From assembly GCA_025996865.1 (NCBI GenBank), contig BNTV01000090.1:1-20931 (forward strand): 20,931 nucleotides of DNA, in the 5' to 3' direction. The position numbers were made by a program, and so were the translations under genes. The stretch is from Bacteroidia bacterium. GTDB taxonomy: Bacteria; Bacteroidota; Bacteroidia; Bacteroidales; Azobacteroidaceae. Every line of letters starts with the position of its first letter. The stretch's first letter is position 1. The notes below the pieces were generated by a model that had not been told where the DNA came from, searched no databases, and saw only the letters and a list, made by a program, of their open reading frames with translations. Below are positions 7,542-15,521 of the stretch, one piece after another.

Positions 7542-8155
7542 TATAATTCTGCAAAATTTTTTAAAAGTTGAATACCGTTTTGATGACTTTTTTCGGGGTG
7601 GAACTGAACGCCAAAGACATTATCCTTATTTACAGCCGCAGCAAGTTCACTACCATAAAATGCAGTAGCCAACATATCATCTTTATGATTGGGAGCAAAA
7701 TGATAACTGTGAAGAAAATAAAATCCATCTTCTTCATTTATTCCGTTAAATAAATCCGATTTTCTTTTTATTTCAATAGAATTCCATCCCAAATGCGGAA
7801 GTTTGGGCTTCTGAAGGAGTGTTGATTTGTCTATCTTTTTTACCTCGCCTTTTATCCAACCCAAACCGGAAAGATTACCTTCTTCACTTTTTTCTGCCAA
7901 TATCTGCATACCCACGCAAATACCCAAAACAGGTATTTTGTTCATTAACACCGCACTATCCAAAACCGGACGAAATCCGGTATCGTCAAGCATCGCTATC
8001 GTTTCATCAAACGCACCAACTCCGGGTAATAAAATTTTATCGGCATCCTTTATTTCTTCCGGTGTATTTGCTATTTTGAAAGGAATACTTAACCGTTCGT
8101 AAATATTCCCTATCGCTTTTATATTTCCCGATCCGTAATTGACAATTGTAATCAT
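7541..8155 (-). CDS. hisH: HisH-type class I glutamine amidotransferase (ammonia donor for sugar amidination)
   Basis: This 204-residue glutaminase hydrolyses glutamine to glutamate and ammonia. The triad is visible: nucleophile Cys80 in LGICVGMQ (77-84), His186 and Glu188 in QFHPEKS (184-190). The start VNYGSGN and oxyanion strand LLPGVGAF (42-49) are typical of HisH, and the length matches the family. It lies between hisF2 (1-bp overlap) and the WbpG-like gene (ATGA, 4-bp overlap), so the three are made together. By analogy with WbpG/HisH2/HisF2 of Pseudomonas aeruginosa O-antigen, it supplies ammonia through HisF2 for conversion of an N-acetyl group into an acetamidino group, not for histidine synthesis. 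Confidence 0.92.
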   Translation of the reverse strand: MITIVNYGSGNIKAIGNIYERLSIPFKIANTPEEIKDADKILLPGVGAFDETIAMLDDTGFRPVLDSAVLMNKIPVLGICVGMQILAEKSEEGNLSGLGWIKGEVKKIDKSTLLQKPKLPHLGWNSIEIKRKSDLFNGINEEDGFYFLHSYHFAPNHKDDMLATAFYGSELAAAVNKDNVFGVQFHPEKSHQNGIQLLKNFAEL

Positions 8156-9291
8156 CGTTTGATAGATCTTTCTATTCCTAATGTTTTTAATATTTTCGCA
8201 CCAAAATTGAATACGCTTTCATGATTTTTATAGTCCCAATAAAACTTCTTAGGCATATTAAAATAGGTTTTCAATTCATCCGTACTGATACCTAATTTTG
8301 TGGCAATGTACTTAAATTCGTCTTCTATTTTTTCGGGATCATAAGCCGGTTTTTTAAGTTTTTCGAGTGCATCCTCTCGTTTCATTTGTCCCGTTACTAT
8401 TAAACTGGAATATTGGACACGACGGGTATCAAAACCAAAACGTTCGGGCAACCAGTAGCCTTCATAGAACTTCGTAAATCTTGATTCAAAATGCTTTTGA
8501 GGATAAGGCGTCCAACCATATTCTTTTTCGAGTAATTTCAAGGCATCTTCTTTTATATAAGGTCGATAGTTCAACATTCGGACTACTTGTACTTTTTTTA
8601 TGTATCTCAAATAGATTTTATGCCTGAAGATAGAGCTAAACGGGTAGGTTTTCATTTCCACAATGGAATAACGTTTCATTATATCATGAATTTGAGCCAT
8701 ATCGGTTCCATAATATAGATATTCCATCGGATTGCGGATACATTCCGTGGAAATATTTCCCCCATTTAAAATATATTTGATTTTATATTTCGCCGCAAAA
8801 TTATAAAGAGTGGCAATAAAAGCATGGTCTTGCGGTATATCAATATGAGGAACTCCGGATTTAAAGAATGCCAATTGAAAATCTTTCATTTCTTCCCAAT
8901 TAATCACTTCCGTATATAAATCAAGTCCCAACTTATCGATCATTACCTGAATATTATGCACGGCAAGTTCGGAATTCCATCCGCCATCCACATGAAAAAC
9001 AAGCGGGCGCAAACCAAATTCCTTAACGGCAATATGAAGCATATACGAACTATCAACGCCCCCGCTCAAACCCAGTATGCAATCGAAATCTTTACCTTTT
9101 CCTTCTTTTTTTATTTTAGCTACAATTGATTCTAATTCTTGTTTTCCCGTTTTATCGGTGTGCCAGTTGGGCAAAACGTTTTTGTGAAAATCGTTGCAAT
9201 GGTCACACACGCCGTTTTCATCGAAAACGATTCTTGAATCGGATGTGTCCATGACACAGTTGGTGCAGATTTGATAATTTCTGTCAGACAT
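8152..9291 (-). CDS. wbpG: N-acetyl sugar amidotransferase, WbpG/PseA family
   Basis: This 379-residue ATP-pyrophosphatase activates an N-acetyl sugar by adenylation so ammonia can replace the carbonyl oxygen, giving an acetamidino group. The PP-loop SGGVDSS lies at residues 76-82. Two CxxC pairs near the N-terminus (Cys9/Cys12 in ICTNCVMD and Cys29/Cys32 in VCDHC) suggest a structural zinc site. Other family segments are FHVDGGWNS, GGNISTECIRNP and ARRVQYSS-like (RRVQYSSLIVTGQM). In P. aeruginosa the substrate is a 2,3-diacetamido-mannuronate derivative, while PseA acts on a pseudaminic acid derivative; which applies here cannot be decided because the precursor genes are not in the window. 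It overlaps hisH by 4 bp and follows the ATP-binding-protein relic by 29 bp. Confidence 0.92.
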   Translation of the reverse strand: MSDRNYQICTNCVMDTSDSRIVFDENGVCDHCNDFHKNVLPNWHTDKTGKQELESIVAKIKKEGKGKDFDCILGLSGGVDSSYMLHIAVKEFGLRPLVFHVDGGWNSELAVHNIQVMIDKLGLDLYTEVINWEEMKDFQLAFFKSGVPHIDIPQDHAFIATLYNFAAKYKIKYILNGGNISTECIRNPMEYLYYGTDMAQIHDIMKRYSIVEMKTYPFSSIFRHKIYLRYIKKVQVVRMLNYRPYIKEDALKLLEKEYGWTPYPQKHFESRFTKFYEGYWLPERFGFDTRRVQYSSLIVTGQMKREDALEKLKKPAYDPEKIEDEFKYIATKLGISTDELKTYFNMPKKFYWDYKNHESVFNFGAKILKTLGIERSIKR

Positions 9292-9320
9292 ATTTTATAT
9301 TATGAATTTAAAATAATAGA

Positions 9321-9860
9321 TTATTTAAGTACCTTCCACGATCCGCCTTTGTCAGGCCCAATACGCTCAATCAGACCAAGTGTTTTGAGTTTAGAGATGT
9401 TAACACGAATTTTATCTGCTCTGATTCCAATTATTGACGACAAATTTTCGGAGGTAATATATGGGTTGTTTATAATTTCGTTAATAATCAATTGTTGGTT
9501 TTTTGATAACTTTTCTGTGCCTTTTTCTGTGCCTTTTTCTGTGTCTTTTCCTGTGCCTTTTTCTGCATTATTATTCAGCATGAACGTAAATTTCGTCATA
9601 TCTATGCTTGTTGCAAAAAGAACTTCGTAGCCGGTTTCCTTTTTCCATTTTAACGATTGTACGGACGTGCCTTCTACGGACTTATCCGACATTGTTCCAA
9701 ACGATTGTTCCCGATAAAGCGCATTGATTTCATGTTCGGTCGCTCGCTGGTCGCCGCTGCCGTGGCTAATAAACGTATTGAATAAAGTATTGAAATATAC
9801 AGGCTTTTGTTCGGAAGACGGGACGAAAAAGGTACAAAAGATTCTATTATTTGATATAGT
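9321..9860 (-). pseudogene. Truncated relic of an AlbA_2-type ATP-binding, winged-helix protein
   Basis: An open frame of 180 codons without a stop runs from just after the TAA of the upstream glycosyltransferase to 9321, but its N-terminal domain is missing. The first part reads KPVYFNTLFNTFI then GSGDQRATEHEINALYREQS, matching the segment after the AlbA_2/divergent-AAA domain in a common Bacteroidetes family of ATP-binding proteins. After EGTS, at about residue 65, the text jumps to LKWKKETGYEV, suggesting an internal deletion. A lysine/glutamate-rich EKGT linker and a winged-helix domain (LSKNQQLIINEII to the end) follow. The first ATG in frame (9692) would give a 123-residue protein made only of linker and winged helix; I cannot exclude that it is expressed. 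The relic likely marks an old insertion and deletion point. Confidence 0.7.
9515..9562 (-). repeat. Four 12-bp tandem units encoding the GTEK linker
   Basis: The plus strand carries four tandem 12-bp units, three identical (CTGTGCCTTTTT) and one with two changes (9539-9550). On the minus strand they encode EKGT-type tetrapeptides. The unit length is a multiple of three, so copy-number change would alter linker length without shifting the frame. Such linkers are common in this protein family. Confidence 0.85.
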
Positions 9861-10973
9861 TTATTTGACATGATTTATTATTTGCATTAATTTATCAAAA
9901 ACTTCTCTCCATGGTAAAAACTCCGAAAGTCGCTTCTCCCCTTTTTGAACAATCGTATTTATTGCTTTCAAATTATTAAAATATTCTTTTATTGTCATTA
10001 AAATATTTTCAATACTTTCGGGATTAAAATAAAAAGCAGCATCCTGACATACATCTCTCGCAAAGTCCAAATCAGATGTGAAAATAGGTTTTTTGTGATA
10101 CATTGCCTCAACGTATGTTCCGGAAAATGACTCTAAAAGAGTTGGCATTAAAAGTGCATCTGTTTGTTGATACAAAGATGGAACATGCGGCATTGATACT
10201 GTTCCGATGTTTATTATAACATCTTCTATTTTTTCATTATTTATTGCTTCAATTATTTTTTTAGCTTTCTTATGTTGTGCTTCATCAATTGTTATAATGA
10301 ATATGTATGGTAAATTTTGTTCTTTGATCAACTTTGCCAAAGGCAAAAAAACTTCAATATTTTTATGGGTATAATATTTTGTCAAATACAATAATTTTAT
10401 TTTATTTTCAGGGAAATTAAAATCTCTATATTCTCCACCTGTCAAATTATCAATTGACACAGCATTAGGAACGATTTCAATATTGTTTATTCTATAAATT
10501 TTATTAAGTCGGTATTTTGCAGTTTCTGTTTGAGCAATTACCAAAGAAGGTTTACTTATATAATGTTTAACGAGAAACAATTTGAATTTACGTAATATCC
10601 AATCTTTTTTATTCATTTTGTTCCATACTATACTATCAGGATATATAGCATAGGGCCAATCAAATAAATAAACCTGCTTAATTGAAGTTGGAATGATTAG
10701 ATCTGCTAAATTTAGTATTAGTGTTATATTATATTTCTTGTTAATTTTATTTACAGTAAAAAAAGTAAATATGTAAAGATCAATTAGGGAACTCTTTACT
10801 GGAATAATATGAATATTGTTGCTACAATATTTTTGATAATCTGTAACAGATGATGGTACGATAACAAAATATTCATTTTCAGTTTTATGGTCAACCAACA
10901 AGGTTAAGAAATTAGTGAGAATGCTTTTCCCGCCTCCGGATTTTGCAGAAATACCGTTTACTAAAATATTCAT
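9861..10973 (-). CDS. Glycosyltransferase family 4 (GT-B fold)
   Basis: This 370-residue glycosyltransferase transfers a sugar from a nucleotide donor to the growing lipid-linked repeat unit at the inner face of the membrane. The N-terminal domain starts MNILVNGISAKSGGGKSIL, with the glycine-rich acceptor loop, and includes LFDWPYAIYP. The C-terminal domain has LLYLTKYYTHKNIEVFLPLA (about residue 195 on), IINIGTVSMPHVPSLYQQTD and the retaining GT4 signature LLESFSGTYVEAM with its EX7E pair. The length is usual for the family. Its TAA is followed directly, in the same frame, by the relic of the ATP-binding protein. The donor sugar cannot be assigned. Confidence 0.9.
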   Translation of the reverse strand: MNILVNGISAKSGGGKSILTNFLTLLVDHKTENEYFVIVPSSVTDYQKYCSNNIHIIPVKSSLIDLYIFTFFTVNKINKKYNITLILNLADLIIPTSIKQVYLFDWPYAIYPDSIVWNKMNKKDWILRKFKLFLVKHYISKPSLVIAQTETAKYRLNKIYRINNIEIVPNAVSIDNLTGGEYRDFNFPENKIKLLYLTKYYTHKNIEVFLPLAKLIKEQNLPYIFIITIDEAQHKKAKKIIEAINNEKIEDVIINIGTVSMPHVPSLYQQTDALLMPTLLESFSGTYVEAMYHKKPIFTSDLDFARDVCQDAAFYFNPESIENILMTIKEYFNNLKAINTIVQKGEKRLSEFLPWREVFDKLMQIINHVK

Positions 10974-10998
10974 TTTGATTTATTAATAGGTGACATTA

Positions 10999-11535
10999 TT
11001 AATCTTGTCTTATATTGCTGATTTTTGCTAATTTTTTCCATTTTGAAGCTTGGTCTTTTATATTTGCAACAACAGTAGCAGGATTTCCAATAACTACTGA
11101 ATCATTTGGTATTACTCCTCTAACAACACTTCCAGCGCCAACTATTACATTATTCCCAATTTTTGTATTGGGCATAATTATACTTCTTTTGCCTACAAAA
11201 ACATTATTCCCAATAATGATTCCTCTAACTATCTCAATGTCGGATTTCGGTTTCTCGTTTATAGCTATCAAGGCTGTTGTATAACTATAATCATGTGTCA
11301 GAAAGAAACATTCATCAGAAATAACAACTCTATCACCTAATTGAATTTGATTAAAGTTGTCAAATTTTACATGATATCCTATGTATCGGGGTGTTCCGGT
11401 TATTTTCATGCCTTGTTGTTTTAGCAAAGGAATATATAACTTCATATATATTCGATGATTAAAATAACTCACAAATACTATTGCTTTTTTAAAGAAATAG
11501 AAACAACTCCGCTTAATTATTCTTGAGATTGTCAT
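10999..11535 (-). CDS. Left-handed beta-helix (hexapeptide) acyltransferase, WcaF/NodL-like
   Basis: This 178-residue protein should O- or N-acetylate a sugar of the repeat unit using acetyl-CoA. Residues from about 60 form hexapeptide coils: QIQLGDRVVISDECFFLTHD with a His that is likely catalytic, then IIIGNNVFVGKRSIIMPNT, KIGNNVIVGAGSVVRG and the capping VVIGNPATVV. The N-terminal 45 residues are basic and hydrophobic (KRSCFYFFKKAIVFVSYF) and may sit on the membrane. The ATG at 11535 lies 23 bp inside the end of the upstream glycosyltransferase gene, an unusually long overlap. The acceptor sugar is unknown. Confidence 0.88.
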   Translation of the reverse strand: MTISRIIKRSCFYFFKKAIVFVSYFNHRIYMKLYIPLLKQQGMKITGTPRYIGYHVKFDNFNQIQLGDRVVISDECFFLTHDYSYTTALIAINEKPKSDIEIVRGIIIGNNVFVGKRSIIMPNTKIGNNVIVGAGSVVRGVIPNDSVVIGNPATVVANIKDQASKWKKLAKISNIRQD

Positions 11536-12643
11536 TATTTATTTTATTTAAGATATTACTTATTATTGTTATATTATCTACTGTATCAAAAAACTTCTGT
11601 GCTTGCTCTTTATAATATTTTATATGATTTGAAATTTCTAAAATACCGTTTATAATTGAACTTTCATCATTTTCATTAACGATTATTCCAATTCTATTTT
11701 GTTCAAAAATATTTTTTAATCCCGGAACATCATTACCTAACATAGGTAATGAGAAGGCGGCATATTCATATAATTTATTTGGTGCACAATAAGCAGAATT
11801 TAATTCATACGGGTCATATGTAACAATCCCAATATAGGCACAGCTGGTAAATAACAGGTAATCCGGTGCAGGGATAAAATCAATATGAATTATTTCAGGA
11901 TCAATTTTTTGATACTTTTTCAAGGTACCAAAGTGATCTTTACCCAATAAAACTAATTTATATTCTTCGCCTAATTTTTTAATAGCTTTTATATAATTAG
12001 TCAAATCACGTTCATGAAAAATTTGCCCTTGATATAAAATTACTTTTTTCTTTTGAAAAACATCTATTTTGTCTTGATATTTATTTTTGAGTTGTTCAAT
12101 CGTTGTGACAGATGGAATAAAGTAGGGTTTGTTTGGTAATACAATCGGACGTTGTTGCAATTTAAACCATATTTGATAAAAAACAGTACGATTATATTCA
12201 GGCATAAACACAACTTTTGCTTGATGGATTACTTTACCAATGGCTTTCAGGTACAATTTGGAATCTTCGTGCAATTCCTGAATTTGTAAAATATAATCGT
12301 ATTTTTTGATTGCTTCGCCCAATGCAACTATTGTATATGCACTTTCAATCCAAAGCAGAATTTTTATCTTTTGTTTTATGTATTTTCGGATAATAGAGAA
12401 AACAAATTTCCTAAACTTATAATACTCTATTAGTTTATGGACAACATTCAGTCCTTTTCTATTGTCTTTTTGAGAGAAAATCCACACTTCAATGCCTCTA
12501 TTTGTCAATTCTTTGTGATATTTCTCCGATATTCCACAGGTGATTAAGCAAGGCGTATGCCCTAACTTAATTAGGTTCTCCACTACACTGATAACAGGCG
12601 GACGTTTATGAAACTTGTTTTTATGGATTAGTACTATTTTCAT
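11513..12643 (-). CDS. Glycosyltransferase family 4 (GT-B fold)
   Basis: This 376-residue protein has the two-domain GT-B layout. The N-terminal domain begins MKIVLIHKNKFHKRPPVISV, with helix 1 at VVENLIKLGH. The C-terminal domain opens with KKKVILYQGQIFHERDLTN (about residue 200), continues with YKLVLLGKDHFG, and ends with SAYCAPNKLYEYAAFSLPML and GNDVPGL, the donor-binding region of the GT4/GT1 group. No signal peptide is present, so it acts on lipid-linked acceptors in the cytoplasm. The gene follows wzy after 3 bp and overlaps the next acetyltransferase gene by 23 bp. The donor is not predictable. Confidence 0.88.
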   Translation of the reverse strand: MKIVLIHKNKFHKRPPVISVVENLIKLGHTPCLITCGISEKYHKELTNRGIEVWIFSQKDNRKGLNVVHKLIEYYKFRKFVFSIIRKYIKQKIKILLWIESAYTIVALGEAIKKYDYILQIQELHEDSKLYLKAIGKVIHQAKVVFMPEYNRTVFYQIWFKLQQRPIVLPNKPYFIPSVTTIEQLKNKYQDKIDVFQKKKVILYQGQIFHERDLTNYIKAIKKLGEEYKLVLLGKDHFGTLKKYQKIDPEIIHIDFIPAPDYLLFTSCAYIGIVTYDPYELNSAYCAPNKLYEYAAFSLPMLGNDVPGLKNIFEQNRIGIIVNENDESSIINGILEISNHIKYYKEQAQKFFDTVDNITIISNILNKINNDNLKNN

Positions 12644-12646
12644 AAA

Positions 12647-13801
12647 TTATCTATTACTTTCATAATAAGGACTATTTATGTAATTGTAATTTGATCGATA
12701 GTTAAAATCAGGATATTCACCTTTGATAACATAAGGAATATAATTAGAATAAGGTATAAACTTATATGAACCGGTAATAGCTTTGGATAATATCATAAAA
12801 GATGAAGCAAACACAAAAATGTATAATGGCAGTCGGAATTTTTTCAAGAATGTGTATGGCAATAAAGACAAACAAGCACAATATGACACAGATAAAAATA
12901 ATGATAGTCGATTTAATACAGGAATACCCATTCCTAAAAAGTATGTAACCATATACAAGAAAGACATTGATAGAATGAATTTTCCGTATTTATTTGCTTC
13001 AATTATTTGTTTCCCTTGTTCAAATATAAGAATGAACAAAAACACACGTGCCAATGCCCCCCAGGAAAATAAATTTCCTTTAAACATTTCGCTTTCGGTA
13101 TCTAAATATCCTATTCCTCTATTTGAAAATAACTTTGTCAATATTTCCAAATTCGCTAAAAAAGATTTAGAAAAATTTTGCAATACAACAAAAAAAATGA
13201 ATATCATTGCCAATGAAATATATACTTTTTTTCTTGTTAAATCAATATTAATAAAAAAATACACAAATAAAAGGAGTAGCGCTGACGTATGAAATATACT
13301 CGCAAAAAACACATAAAGTAAAAATTTAAGCAATTTTCGATCGTAAATACAAGGATAAGAACAAATAAAAATCGAAGCACTTATCATATTTCGCATTGGG
13401 AAATCTATATAATCCCAATATGCCAACCAAGAGAAAAAAAACAAAAGCCCCCACGCATAATTATTATTAGTATATTTTCCCAAAAAATGTATCAAGACAC
13501 AAAAGCATAAACATTTTGTAATAATATTAAAAATCCAAAAATCTATCCCGAACGAAACGAAAAGCATATTATACAAAATAAAACCAAATTCTAAATTTTT
13601 ATACTCATTAACTTTATTACCGGTTTGTATATCATTATATTGTATTTCGTATCCTCTCCAATCCGACCCTGTCATATAGCCAAAACATAGGAATATGCAC
13701 ACGCTTACCAATAACAAAATGCGCAATTTATTGTTCTGAAATAATTTCGGATTTATACAGAATATCGCAATAATAATAAAAAAAAATATATATATAAACA
13801 T
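12647..13801 (-). CDS. wzy: EpsG-type O-antigen/capsule polymerase (Wzy)
   Basis: This 384-residue integral membrane protein is built of about ten hydrophobic segments. It carries GYMTGSDWRGYEIQY (residues 41-55), the first periplasmic loop of the EpsG-type Wzy family with its conserved D-x2-Y-like motif, and FPMRNMISASIF, the Arg-containing helix start typical of the family. It should join flipped repeat units in the periplasm. Wzy proteins diverge strongly, so the call rests on motif, topology and a place between wzx and the glycosyltransferases. A T9 homopolymer covers codons 6-8 and makes the start of the gene a candidate for slipped-strand on/off switching. It starts 3 bp after the stop of the asparagine-synthase-like gene. 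Confidence 0.85.
   Translation of the reverse strand: MFIYIFFFIIIAIFCINPKLFQNNKLRILLLVSVCIFLCFGYMTGSDWRGYEIQYNDIQTGNKVNEYKNLEFGFILYNMLFVSFGIDFWIFNIITKCLCFCVLIHFLGKYTNNNYAWGLLFFFSWLAYWDYIDFPMRNMISASIFICSYPCIYDRKLLKFLLYVFFASIFHTSALLLLFVYFFINIDLTRKKVYISLAMIFIFFVVLQNFSKSFLANLEILTKLFSNRGIGYLDTESEMFKGNLFSWGALARVFLFILIFEQGKQIIEANKYGKFILSMSFLYMVTYFLGMGIPVLNRLSLFLSVSYCACLSLLPYTFLKKFRLPLYIFVFASSFMILSKAITGSYKFIPYSNYIPYVIKGEYPDFNYRSNYNYINSPYYESNR
13778..13786 (-). repeat. T9 homopolymer at codons 6-8 of wzy
   Basis: On the coding strand nine T residues follow ATGTTTATATATATA at the very start of wzy and encode Phe6-Phe8. Gain or loss of one T would frameshift the polymerase within its first ten codons. 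The tract is short for a hypermutable site and lies in an AT-rich context. Confidence 0.8.
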
Positions 13802-13804
13802 TAT

Positions 13805-15514
13805 TTACAATTTAAATAAGTTAATTGCACTTAATAAAGAAACCGCTTGAATTTTTTCAACAGCACTCCCTTTTTGTTGTATTTCAAGCAAATCATCTCT
13901 TAATGAATTATCCGCTACCAATTCAATGGTATTTTTAAAATAAACATCAAAAAAAACTCTAAGTTCATTATTGGTATTAATATAATAAGCAATAGGATTC
14001 ATTGATTGGTCGGATATGTGACCTAATTGCTCACAAAATTTTGCTGTTACTCTTTTCCATAGTTGAGAGTAAGGAATGTTTCGTCCCCAAATATTAATTA
14101 TCGGCGCATTAATTTTTGTCCCTATTTTTTCCCAAATATAGTTCGCTGCCAATGGATATTTATTTAAAATCCATTTTTTATAAATAGAATGATTAAATCG
14201 ATATTTTAACGGTATGCTTAATGCTGCATGCATGAAATCTATGTTAAAAAACGGAGAGAATGTTTCAGAATATTCAAAAGATAATATTTGTCCATTATTT
14301 GCACCGGAAAATCCTCTATAGTAAAAATTTGATATTTCTTGATTCTGAAAATTATCTGACAACTCTATATTTTTCATTCTGTTCAAATATCTTTTCGAAT
14401 AAGCTCCATCCCCTAACTTAAATTTTAAATTCGGGTCTAATGAAGAAAAAAAAGTTCCAACTACCACATCCCCTACTTGTCCGGAGTGTATTATTCCGGT
14501 TGAATCCGGATTCAAATACCTCAATAAACTATAACCATGAGCTAATCCGTAATACAACACATTACCTCCTGTTATTTCTGTAATCTTATCAAGTTCATAA
14601 AGCCAAAGTCCATTATCAAGTGCTTTAAAAATCCATTCGTGTTTCAAATCTCGTGCAATTTTTTTTGGTACTGTTTCATCAATATAATCCGATTGGGAAA
14701 ATGTGAAATTGAGTTGTTTTGTATATCCTAAATCGTTAGCAACCCATGAAGTCATACGCGAATCTAATCCTCCGCTTAGGGCAACTAAATGATGATAACC
14801 ATATTCTATGTCTTTTTCAAATTGCAAAGTGACAGCTTCTCTGAAATTTTTATCAATTAATTCAATTGCATCTGTTTCCGTTAGAGAATTATCAGGAGAA
14901 TTATCAATCAAATAATATCTATGTTCTGAAAGGTTCCCTTTTTCAAATATAAGATAACATCCCGGACGTATTTTTTTGATTTGATTGCATAAAGTACGAT
15001 CTTCCAGCATATATCCGTAGGATAATAGAAGGTAGGCATTTTCAATGTTTAGATTATAATGTATTTTATTTTGTTGGAGAAAGAAATACACATCTTTAAT
15101 CATAGAAGAGCAAAAAAATATATTGCTATAATGTGTATAATAGATAAATTTTGTTCCAATATGATCGGAAAATACGATCCATTTGTCTTTCTTTTTATCA
15201 TATAAAACACCCGCAAAACTACCTCGAAATTCACTAAAAAAACAATCTCCTTTTGAGATATAGATACTTACAACTGTTTCAAACCAACTACCAGATATAT
15301 ATTTCCGTTCTAACTCGATCTTATTTAAAACCACTCCATCTATAATAATCAAATACAAATCATTTTCCGCAAAAATTTTATCTTTCTCAAATTTTTTTAC
15401 CATAAGCTTATGGCATGAATAATCAATTTTATTGATTGAATCGCAATTATATTTCTCATTTTTTGTTTGATTATTAGTGTATTTGCCATTGATACATAAA
15501 TTGAAACCTGCCAT
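13805..15514 (-). CDS. Asparagine synthase-like amidotransferase without the catalytic Cys2
   Basis: This 569-residue protein has the two-domain plan of glutamine-dependent asparagine synthetases. Residues 1-200 form a class II glutaminase-like domain, with RGSFAGVLYD (97-106) and SDHIGTKFIYY (116-126) matching the usual strands. Residues 215-569 form the synthetase domain, with the PP-loop ALSGGLDSRM (245-254), and a later SGQVGDVVVGTFF segment. The usual N-terminal Cys2 of glutaminases (MCGI) is Ala here (MAGF), so glutamine hydrolysis by the normal mechanism is not expected. It may use free ammonia, ammonia from another glutaminase, or another amine. In a polysaccharide cluster such enzymes could amidate a uronic acid or attach an amino acid, which is inference. 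It starts 7 bp after the acetyltransferase and ends 3 bp before wzy. Confidence 0.85.
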   Translation of the reverse strand: MAGFNLCINGKYTNNQTKNEKYNCDSINKIDYSCHKLMVKKFEKDKIFAENDLYLIIIDGVVLNKIELERKYISGSWFETVVSIYISKGDCFFSEFRGSFAGVLYDKKKDKWIVFSDHIGTKFIYYTHYSNIFFCSSMIKDVYFFLQQNKIHYNLNIENAYLLLSYGYMLEDRTLCNQIKKIRPGCYLIFEKGNLSEHRYYLIDNSPDNSLTETDAIELIDKNFREAVTLQFEKDIEYGYHHLVALSGGLDSRMTSWVANDLGYTKQLNFTFSQSDYIDETVPKKIARDLKHEWIFKALDNGLWLYELDKITEITGGNVLYYGLAHGYSLLRYLNPDSTGIIHSGQVGDVVVGTFFSSLDPNLKFKLGDGAYSKRYLNRMKNIELSDNFQNQEISNFYYRGFSGANNGQILSFEYSETFSPFFNIDFMHAALSIPLKYRFNHSIYKKWILNKYPLAANYIWEKIGTKINAPIINIWGRNIPYSQLWKRVTAKFCEQLGHISDQSMNPIAYYINTNNELRVFFDVYFKNTIELVADNSLRDDLLEIQQKGSAVEKIQAVSLLSAINLFKL

Positions 15515-15521
15515 AATAAAG

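Noticed and set aside
6750..8155. Histidine biosynthesis genes hisF and hisH
   Set aside because: HisF has Leu at position 11 instead of Asp, no other his genes are near, and both genes overlap with or abut the WbpG-like gene.
9674..9871. A 65-codon minus-strand frame overlapping the end of the glycosyltransferase gene
   Set aside because: It is the wrong frame of the ATP-binding-protein relic; the frame reading GSGDQRATEHEINALYREQS is the one with recognisable protein text.
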